A DNA stretch of 11,691 nucleotides from Rhodothermaceae bacterium (GTDB lineage Bacteria; Bacteroidota; Rhodothermia; Rhodothermales; JAHEMB01), in contig JAHEMB010000047.1 of assembly GCA_024643915.1 (NCBI GenBank), positions 1-11,691 of the forward strand, given 5' to 3'. The notes under the pieces were generated by a model, which ran no database searches, was not told the DNA's origin, and was given only the letters and a program-made list of their open reading frames with translations. Every line of letters begins with the position of its first letter. The first letter of the stretch is position 1. Below, piece by piece: positions 1-6,972 of the stretch. Position numbers and translations under genes: made by a program.

Positions 1-65
1 TCCAGCCATACACAACCAGCTTTCACAAGGCTGCTGATTCCAACGATCGTCAACAACCGCCCCGC

Positions 66-398
66 TCACAGCCCGAACGACTCGCCGCAGGCGCAGGTAC
101 GAGCGGCCTGGGGGTTGAAGAAGTGGAAGCCCTTGCCTTCGAGGCCATCCGAGAAATCCAGCTCCGAGCCGTCCACGTAGAGGTAGCTGCGGCGGTCCAT
201 CACCACACGCAGGTCGTCCATCTCGGCCACCTGGTCGCCTTCCTGGCGCATCGTGTCCCAGCCCAGGTCGTAGGTGAGGCCGGAGCAACCGCCCGGCACC
301 ACGGCCACGCGCAGAAACGCTTGCTCCGTGTCGATTTCTTCCTGTCGGGCAATCTCGCGGATTTTATCGAAAGCGCGGTCGGTTATTTGCAGCTTCAT
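66..398 (-). CDS. A-type iron-sulfur carrier protein (HesB/IscA/SufA/ErpA family)
   Basis: A 110-residue protein of normal length for A-type Fe-S carriers, which accept clusters from a scaffold such as SufBCD and deliver them to apo-proteins in the cytoplasm. The three family cysteines are visible: Cys38 in PGGCSG, and Cys102 and Cys104 in the C-terminal TCACGESF motif. The block LYVDGSELDFSDGLEGKGF also matches the family. The start is ATG at 398, preceded by a weak AGGGA. The stop is TGA at 66-68. The gene diverges from sufB across a 339-bp control region, which fits a SUF role. Sequence alone does not separate SufA, ErpA and IscA, so no symbol is given. Confidence 0.93.
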   Translation of the reverse strand: MKLQITDRAFDKIREIARQEEIDTEQAFLRVAVVPGGCSGLTYDLGWDTMRQEGDQVAEMDDLRVVMDRRSYLYVDGSELDFSDGLEGKGFHFFNPQAARTCACGESFGL

Positions 399-423
399 AA
401 GTCCCTATCGCTTTTGGTGGTTC

Positions 424-486
424 ATGCGGTACGTGCCTGCCGCAACGTCTCAGCGAAGCACCCTCACGCATCACGAATTACGCATC
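424..486. repeat. Degenerate 7-bp tandem words with a weak facing arm
   Basis: Three consecutive heptamers of the form TYACGNA start at 464 (TCACGCA), 471 (TCACGAA) and 478 (TTACGCA). A weak facing arm, ATGCGGTACGTGCC at 424-437, partly matches their reverse complement (ATGCG, then CGTG). The structure resembles the clearer heptamer hairpins elsewhere in the window but pairs poorly. It lies 5' of the A-type carrier start. Confidence 0.3.
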
Positions 487-616
487 CTCTTTAACGATCC
501 ATCGGCCTACTGTTTCCCCCAGTTAAGCTGCCGTAAAGAAGGCGCCGGGGGGTGGCAAAAAAAGGAACGCTGGGTGCGGTGGCGGGTGTAATCGGAGGTT
601 GTCAGCCGAAGCCTGC

Positions 617-632
617 GTAAACGCTCGTTTAC
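617..632. promoter_or_regulatory. Perfect 7+7 bp inverted repeat, candidate activator-binding site
   Basis: GTAAACG-CT-CGTTTAC is a perfect dyad with a 2-bp centre. It lies at about -92 to -77 relative to the start predicted from the sigma-54 promoter at 683-698. That is the usual place for the upstream sequence bound by a sigma-54 activator dimer. A related single half-site, GTAAAG, occurs at 533-538. Which protein binds is inferred only; the activator encoded at 6973-9966 is the nearest candidate. Confidence 0.45.
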
Positions 633-682
633 CCCGCCCCAAGGCGTTGCCCCTGTTAGAAGATTGTGGGAGGGGGAACAAC

Positions 683-698
683 TGGCATCGGGATTGCC
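683..698 (+). promoter_or_regulatory. Predicted sigma-54 (-24/-12) promoter of the suf operon
   Basis: TGGCATCGGGATTGCC matches the RpoN consensus TGGCACG-N4-TTGCW at TGGCA and TTGC. The essential GG (684-685) and GC (696-697) are separated by exactly 10 bases. The preceding bases (A681, C682) also fit. Mismatches are C to T, G to C and the final W. The predicted transcription start is near 709, giving a leader of about 29 nt before the sufB ATG. With nine fixed bases, a chance match in this gap on either strand is expected at about 0.003 under equal base frequencies. Confidence 0.6.
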
Positions 699-711
699 TA
701 GATTCAATCTA
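699..711. promoter_or_regulatory. Perfect 13-bp palindrome over the predicted start site
   Basis: TAGATT-C-AATCTA is a perfect palindrome directly after the -12 element. It covers roughly -11 to +3 of the predicted sufB transcript. This is a typical repressor position, or it could shape the initial melted region. It does not match the IscR, Fur or cyanobacterial SufR consensus as I know them. Function is unknown. Confidence 0.35.
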
Positions 712-737
712 AATAAGCCCAACTAACCCCCACCCCT

Positions 738-2193
<1,456 letters not shown>

Positions 2194-2195
<2 letters not shown>

Positions 2196-2312
2196 TTCTT
2201 TGTTCTTAGTACGCTCACTTCGTTCGCTTTTGTCCTTCGAGTCGCTTTCCGAATCCTCCTTCCGAAACACAAAGAACGACAGCGAGCGAAGCGAGCGTCC
2301 GAAGCACGAACT
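2194..2312. repeat. Long imperfect inverted repeat between sufB and sufC
   Basis: The main stem pairs 2211-2228 (ACGCTCACTTCGTTCGCT) with 2281-2298 (AGCGAGCGAAGCGAGCGT). That is 18 positions, of which 16 are Watson-Crick pairs and two are wobble. An outer AGTTC (2194-2198) can pair with GAACT (2308-2312), and GTTCTTTG near 2195 also has a reverse complement, CAAAGAAC, near 2270-2277. The structure starts on the sufB stop codon. No T-run follows, and sufC begins 59 bp later. The rest of the gap (2313-2370) shows no clear signal. Unlike the later gaps, the arms do not resolve into fixed-length tandem units. Confidence 0.65.
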
Positions 2313-2370
2313 GCCCGGCTCGCGGCATCCCCGTTTCATCCCGTAACCCATTTTTCTACGAAGCAACACT

Positions 2371-3141
<771 letters not shown>

Positions 3142-3160
3142 GTGGGAGAAAGAGGAAACG

Positions 3161-3253
3161 TATGAATCGAAGAGCCGAAGAATCGAGGAATCGAAGAAAA
3201 AGTTAACTCGAAGTCTTCGTCGATTCGTCGTCTCCTCGTTTCTTCGATTCATA
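3161..3253. repeat. Inverted array of 8-bp units between sufC and sufD
   Basis: Four contiguous octamers of the form GANNCGAN start at 3164 (GAATCGAA), 3172, 3180 and 3188. After a 23-nt centre holding GTTAAC, four octamers in the opposite orientation start at 3219, 3227, 3235 and 3243 (TTCGATTC). Arms are equal in unit number and face each other, so the transcript can fold into one large hairpin. The outermost 13 bp (3161-3173 with 3241-3253) pair perfectly. No T-run follows. sufD starts 49 bp downstream. Confidence 0.8.
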
Positions 3254-3302
3254 TGCACCCCTTCCCGATAGGAAAGCATCCAATTTCGATACAGCACAAA
3301 TC

Positions 3303-4637
3303 ATGACCACAGCACCTACCGTCCGCACCAGCACCCCCGAGGAACGCTTTGTAGCGGCCTTCGAGCTGCACGAGGGGCACACGCTCAACGGCAGCAACGC
3401 CCGCATCCAGGGGCTGCGCAAAGATGCCATCGAAAGCTTCAAGCAGCTTGGCCTGCCGGGGCGCAAGGACGAGGCGTGGAAATACACGAACATCGAGAAG
3501 GCGTTGCGGCACGAGTACCGCGTGCTGGCCGGCGCGCCCCTCGACGAGGTGGCGCTAGAAAATCTGGCGCCGTTCCTCGTGCCTGGCCTGGAGGCACACC
3601 GCGTGGTGCTCGTCAACGGCCGGTTCGTGGCGGCGCTGTCGCATATCGGGTCGCTGCCCGAGGGCGTCATCGTCACCGGCTTCGCGAAAGCAAGCGAGGC
3701 GCATGCCGACCTCGTCAACACGCACTTCACCCGCTACGCCGACTTCACAACGGACGTGTTCGCCGCGCTCAACACGGCCTTCGCCCAGGACGGCCTCTTC
3801 GTCTACGTTCCGAAAAACGTGATCGTGGAGACGCCCATCCAGGTCATTAATTTGACGACGGGCGACGAGGATGTGCTGCTGAATCCGCGCAGCCTGGTGG
3901 TGGTGGAGCAGAGCGGTTCGCTCAAGCTTGTCGAGGGCACGCATACCCTCACCGAAGCGAAAATTTTCACTAACGCGGTGAGCGAGTTCTTCGTCGGCCC
4001 CAACGCCCGGGTGGATCATTACCTGGTGGAGGACGAAGGCGCGAACGCCTCGCGCATCCACAATTTGAAAGCTCACCAGGAAGCCGACTCGTATTTCTCC
4101 ACCAGCACCATCACGCTCAGCGGCGACCTCGTCCGCAACGACCTCCACTTCCTGCCCGACGCCGAGAACTGTGAGACGCACCTGTTCGGCCTGTTCCTGG
4201 GCAAGGGGCGGATGCACATCGACAACCACACGCTCGTCGATCACGCCAAGCCGAATTGCTACAGCAACGAGCTGTTCAAGGGCGTCCTCGACGATGCCTC
4301 GACGGGCGTCTTCAACGGCAAGGTGTTCGTCCGTCCCGACGCGCAGCAGACCAATGCCTACCAGTCGAACAAGACCATTGTGCTGACGGAGCAGGCGCAG
4401 ATGTTCTCGAAGCCGGAGTTGGAGATTTACGCCGACGACGTGAAGTGCAGCCACGGCGCCACCACCGGCCAACTCGAACGAGAGGCGATCTTTTACCTAC
4501 GCTCGCGCGGTCTGACCGAAGAGCGGGCGCGCACCCTCCTGCTGCTCGCCTTCGCGAGGGACGTGCTTGAGCAGATCAAAATCGATGCGCTCCGCGAGCA
4601 CCTCGATGCCCGCATCGCCGCACGGTTCGCCAACTGA
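3303..4637 (+). CDS. sufD: SufD, structural partner of SufB in SufBCD
   Basis: A 444-residue protein of typical SufD length. SufD pairs with SufB, binds one SufC, and is needed for iron entry and stable cluster formation. The N-terminal region has GLPGRKDEAWKYTNIEKAL, the characteristic SufD helical segment. The C-terminal core has ADDVKCSHGATTGQLE, with His384 matching E. coli SufD His360 at the SufB-SufD interface, then the family-typical AIFYLRSRGLTEERAR. The start is ATG at 3303, with no strong Shine-Dalgarno sequence. Its flanking gaps both hold facing octamer arrays. Confidence 0.97.
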   Translation: MTTAPTVRTSTPEERFVAAFELHEGHTLNGSNARIQGLRKDAIESFKQLGLPGRKDEAWKYTNIEKALRHEYRVLAGAPLDEVALENLAPFLVPGLEAHRVVLVNGRFVAALSHIGSLPEGVIVTGFAKASEAHADLVNTHFTRYADFTTDVFAALNTAFAQDGLFVYVPKNVIVETPIQVINLTTGDEDVLLNPRSLVVVEQSGSLKLVEGTHTLTEAKIFTNAVSEFFVGPNARVDHYLVEDEGANASRIHNLKAHQEADSYFSTSTITLSGDLVRNDLHFLPDAENCETHLFGLFLGKGRMHIDNHTLVDHAKPNCYSNELFKGVLDDASTGVFNGKVFVRPDAQQTNAYQSNKTIVLTEQAQMFSKPELEIYADDVKCSHGATTGQLEREAIFYLRSRGLTEERARTLLLLAFARDVLEQIKIDALREHLDARIAARFAN

Positions 4638-4644
4638 ACGGAAA

Positions 4645-4704
4645 GAGCCGAGGAAACGGAGAGACTGGGAGAAAAGGATCCCCGACTCTTCGTTACCCCG
4701 GCTC
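4645..4704. repeat. Inverted array of 8-bp units between sufD and sufS
   Basis: Three octamers start at 4645 (GAGCCGAG), 4653 (GAAACGGA) and 4661 (GAGACTGG). After a 12-nt centre (4669-4680), three facing octamers start at 4681 (CCCGACTC), 4689 (TTCGTTAC) and 4697 (CCCGGCTC). Outer units match 7 of 8 in reverse complement, and the inner two match 6 of 8. The unit form is the same GANNCGAN type as in the sufC-sufD gap. The element ends 8 bp before the sufS ribosome site, so folding could affect sufS translation. Confidence 0.7.
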
Positions 4705-4712
4705 CCAAACAC

Positions 4713-4717
4713 GGAGG
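4713..4717 (+). promoter_or_regulatory. Shine-Dalgarno sequence of sufS
   Basis: GGAGG lies four bases before the ATG at 4722. It is the best ribosome-binding site in the operon, as most other genes here lack one. It could be partly masked by pairing with CTCC at 4702-4706 at the end of the octamer hairpin. Confidence 0.65.
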
Positions 4718-4721
4718 CGTT

Positions 4722-5972
4722 ATGGCTGAGACCCTCACCGCCACCAGGGCCGTCTTCGACGTAGAGAAGGTGCGCGCCGACTTCCCCGCGCTGCATCAGG
4801 AGGTGTACGGGCAGCCGCTCGTCTACCTGGACAATGCCGCCTCGGCGCAGAAGCCCCAGGCCGTGATCGATCGGGTGCGCCGCTATTACGAGCGCGAGCA
4901 CAGCAACGTGCACCGGGGCGTGCATTACCTCAGCCAGCAGGCCACCGACGCGTACGAAGGCGCCCGTGCACGTATTGCTAAATACATCAACGCGCCAGAC
5001 GCGCGGCAGGTCGTCTACACACGCGGCACGACGGACGCCATCAACCTCGTCGCCGCCACCTTCGGGCGGGCGAACGTGCGCGCGGGGGATGAGATCGTGC
5101 TCTCGACGATGGAGCATCACTCCAACATCGTCCCCTGGCAGATGCTGTGCGAGGCGACGGGCGCGCGCCTCCGCATCATCCCCATCGACGCGCACGGGGA
5201 TATCGCCTACGGCGCGTTCCTCAGCCTGCTGAGCGAGCGGACGAAGCTCGTCGCCCTGTGCCACGTCTCCAACGCGCTCGGCACCGTCAACCCCGTCGCG
5301 GACGTCATCGCCGACGCCCACGCGCGCGGCACCCCCGTTTTGCTCGACGGCGCGCAGGCCCTCCCCCATATGCAGGTGGATGTGCAAGCGCTCGACGTGG
5401 ATTTCTACTGCTTCTCCGGCCACAAGATGTACGGCCCCACCGGCATCGGCTGTCTCTATGCAAAGGAGGAGCATCTGGAGGCCATGCCCCCCTACCAGGG
5501 CGGCGGCGATATGATCGAGACTGTTTCCTTTAAGGGGACGACCTTCAACACCCTGCCGTACAAGTTCGAAGCCGGCACGCCCAACATCGCCGGCGGGGTA
5601 GGGCTGGGGGCGACGGTCGATTACCTGCGAGCCCTCGACATGAGGGCGGCGGCGCAGCACGAGGCCGAGGTGGTCAACTACGCGACCGAGCGGCTCCTGG
5701 ATGTGGGCAATATTCGCCTCGTGGGGACGGCGGCAGAGAAGGCGGGCGTGATCTCGTTCCTCGTCGGCGACGTGCATCCCTACGATGCCGGCACCATCCT
5801 GGACCGCCTGGGCATTGCCGTGCGGACGGGACATCATTGCACGCAGCCCCTCATGCAGCATCTCGGCTTGCCAGGCACCGTCCGCGCCTCCTTCGCCTTC
5901 TACAACACGCGCGAGGACGCCGACCGACTCGTCGAGGGCGTGCGCAAAGTCAAGAAGATGTTTGGGGCGTGA
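4722..5972 (+). CDS. sufS: SufS, group II cysteine desulfurase
   Basis: A 416-residue PLP enzyme that converts cysteine to alanine and holds the sulfur as a persulfide for SufE. The PLP lysine is Lys235 in FSGHKMYGPTGIG. The catalytic cysteine is Cys373 in RTGHHCTQPLM, with the compact loop of group II enzymes. Other family blocks are YLDNAASAQKP near 35-45, TRGTTDAINLVA near 100-111 and STMEHHSNIVPWQ near 128-140. Length is slightly above the usual 405-415. The start at 4722 is supported by a GGAGG site. The stop codon lies within the first unit of the following heptamer repeat. Confidence 0.98.
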   Translation: MAETLTATRAVFDVEKVRADFPALHQEVYGQPLVYLDNAASAQKPQAVIDRVRRYYEREHSNVHRGVHYLSQQATDAYEGARARIAKYINAPDARQVVYTRGTTDAINLVAATFGRANVRAGDEIVLSTMEHHSNIVPWQMLCEATGARLRIIPIDAHGDIAYGAFLSLLSERTKLVALCHVSNALGTVNPVADVIADAHARGTPVLLDGAQALPHMQVDVQALDVDFYCFSGHKMYGPTGIGCLYAKEEHLEAMPPYQGGGDMIETVSFKGTTFNTLPYKFEAGTPNIAGGVGLGATVDYLRALDMRAAAQHEAEVVNYATERLLDVGNIRLVGTAAEKAGVISFLVGDVHPYDAGTILDRLGIAVRTGHHCTQPLMQHLGLPGTVRASFAFYNTREDADRLVEGVRKVKKMFGA

Positions 5973-6050
5973 TGCGTGAAACGTGAGGGTGGTACCTTCA
6001 TGCTTTCGTGCCATCCCTCCGCATCGGCTCCCGCACGCCTCACGTTTCAC
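5969..6050. repeat. Inverted heptamer repeat between sufS and sufE
   Basis: Heptamers of the form GTGANNC start at 5969 (GTGATGC, overlapping the sufS stop), 5976 (GTGAAAC) and 5983 (GTGAGGG). The facing arm at 6030-6050 reads GTGAAAC, GTGAGGC and GTGCGGG on the opposite strand. A perfect 13-bp stem pairs 5976-5988 with 6038-6050. A second stem pairs 5985-5995 with 6008-6019 (one bulge, one wobble) and shares four bases with the first, so two folds are possible. sufE starts 31 bp after the element. Confidence 0.75.
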
Positions 6051-6081
6051 TCTTCGTGCAGCACAAACCCGATCAACGAGC

Positions 6082-6546
6082 GTGAACCCGTTGGAGACCC
6101 AGGCCACCATAGACCAGCGCGCTGCCGAGCTCGTCGAGAACTTCGCGTTTTTCGACGACTGGATGGGGCGGTACGAGTACCTGATCGAGTTGGGGCAGTC
6201 GCTCCCGCTCATCGAGGACGAGTACAAGAGCGATGCCTTCAAGATCAAGGGCTGCCAGTCGCAGGTGTGGGTGCGGGCCGAGGCGCGCGAGGGACTCGTC
6301 TACTACAAGGGCGACAGCGACGCGATGATCACGAAAGGCCTGGTCGCCCTGCTCGTCCACGTCCTCTCCGGCCAGCCGCCCGAGGCCGTCGCCGCTGCCC
6401 CCCTCGACTTCCTCGACGATATCGGCTTGAAAGAGCACCTTTCGCCCACCCGCAAGAACGGGCTGGCGGGCATGGTGAAGCAGATGAAGCGCTTCGCCCT
6501 GGCCCTCAGCGGCGTGGCCCAGAACGGCGCCACGACTTCCAACTGA
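6082..6546 (+). CDS. sufE: SufE, sulfur acceptor for SufS
   Basis: A cytoplasmic sulfur-shuttle protein of 154 residues that takes the persulfide from SufS and passes it to SufB. The active-site cysteine is Cys58 in KIKGCQSQVWV, and the preceding FAFFDDWMGRYEYLIELG is a SufE hallmark. I chose GTG at 6082 (then NPLETQATID) because it gives the normal length and N-terminus. A GTG at 5983 in the same frame would add 33 residues encoded by the heptamer hairpin, with no family resemblance. TTG at 6091 is another option. No clear Shine-Dalgarno sequence supports any of these. Only 14 bp separate its stop from sufT. Confidence 0.93.
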   Translation: MNPLETQATIDQRAAELVENFAFFDDWMGRYEYLIELGQSLPLIEDEYKSDAFKIKGCQSQVWVRAEAREGLVYYKGDSDAMITKGLVALLVHVLSGQPPEAVAAAPLDFLDDIGLKEHLSPTRKNGLAGMVKQMKRFALALSGVAQNGATTSN

Positions 6547-6560
6547 CGAACGACGAGACG

Positions 6561-6890
6561 ATGGAAACGCAAGAGATTCAGGAAACCCAGTCCCTCGAAG
6601 CCCAGGTGATCGACGCCATCCGCACGGTCTACGACCCGGAGATCCCCGTCAACGTCTATGACCTGGGGCTGATCTACGAGATCCGCGTCCACCCGGACGA
6701 CAGCGTCTTCATCTCGATGACGCTCACGGCGCCCAACTGCCCGGCGGCCGGCATCCTGCCCGGTCAGGTAGAGCAGGCCGCCCGCAGCGTGGACGGCGTC
6801 ACCGACGCCCGGGTCGAGCTGACCTTCGACCCGCCCTTCACGATGGACATGATGAGCGACGAAGCCAAACTCGAATTAGGATTCCTCTAA
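6561..6890 (+). CDS. sufT: SufT, DUF59/MIP18-family Fe-S maturation protein
   Basis: A 109-residue single-domain DUF59 (MIP18/PaaD-like) protein. SufT-type proteins support Fe-S protein maturation under high demand and are often encoded at the end of suf operons. Visible motifs are DPEIPVNVYDLGLIYE (25-40), where DPEIP is diagnostic, the conserved cysteine Cys60 in TAPNCP, and the C-terminal FDPPFTMDMMSDEAKLELG. The ATG at 6561 follows sufE by 14 bp, indicating a shared transcript. It is a standalone domain, not fused to an Mrp ATPase. Confidence 0.93.
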   Translation: METQEIQETQSLEAQVIDAIRTVYDPEIPVNVYDLGLIYEIRVHPDDSVFISMTLTAPNCPAAGILPGQVEQAARSVDGVTDARVELTFDPPFTMDMMSDEAKLELGFL

Positions 6891-6966
6891 TTTCGGAATG
6901 TGGATTGGGGCTTTGTAGCAGCAGCTTTGCCTACCAGCACTCAATCTGCAATCCGAAATCCGAAAT
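6890..6966. repeat. Inverted heptamer repeat between sufT and the sigma-54 activator
   Basis: Left units start at 6890 (ATTTCGG, beginning on the last base of the sufT stop), 6897 (AATGTGG) and 6904 (ATTGGGG). The facing arm has heptamers at 6939 (ACTCAAT), 6946 (CTGCAAT), 6953 (CCGAAAT) and 6960 (CCGAAAT). The outer unit matches its partner perfectly; the inner ones are partial. The 28-bp centre shows no other feature. The element ends 6 bp before the possible TTG start of the activator. Confidence 0.6.
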
Positions 6967-6972
6967 CCCCAG

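Larger units (their letters stand above)
399..737. other. Divergent intergenic control region between the A-type carrier and sufB
   Basis: This 339-bp gap has no convincing coding sequence; open frames across it lack homology-like composition. It holds, from left to right: loosely repeated 7-bp words near 464-484, an A7 run near 555-561, a perfect dyad at 617-632, a sigma-54-type promoter at 683-698 and a 13-bp palindrome at 699-711. The predicted sufB leader is short (about 29 nt), C-rich and has no Shine-Dalgarno sequence. No clear sigma-70 or Bacteroidetes-type promoter was found for the leftward carrier gene. Confidence 0.7.

Noticed and set aside
464..484. CRISPR array from the short tandem words in gaps
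   Set aside because: Units are only 7-8 bp, contiguous without spacers, and no cas genes are present.
617..711. IscR, Fur or SufR operator in the sufB control region
   Set aside because: Neither dyad matches those consensus sites as I know them, so no named regulator was assigned.
3161..6050. Operon hairpins as Rho-independent terminators
   Set aside because: None is followed by a T-run, and essential suf genes lie directly downstream on the same strand.
4497..6248. 583-codon minus-strand frame across sufS
   Set aside because: It is antisense to sufS with no family motif; the plus-strand gene has all its catalytic residues.
5976..6890. 304-codon plus-strand frame that ends as sufT
   Set aside because: Its first ~190 codons are the wrong frame of sufE and low-complexity; only the part from ATG 6561 is a real gene. 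It is not a fusion protein.
6909..6922. GG-N10-GC spacing before the activator as a second sigma-54 promoter
   Set aside because: Only the two dinucleotides fit; the TT before GC and the TGGCA context are missing.
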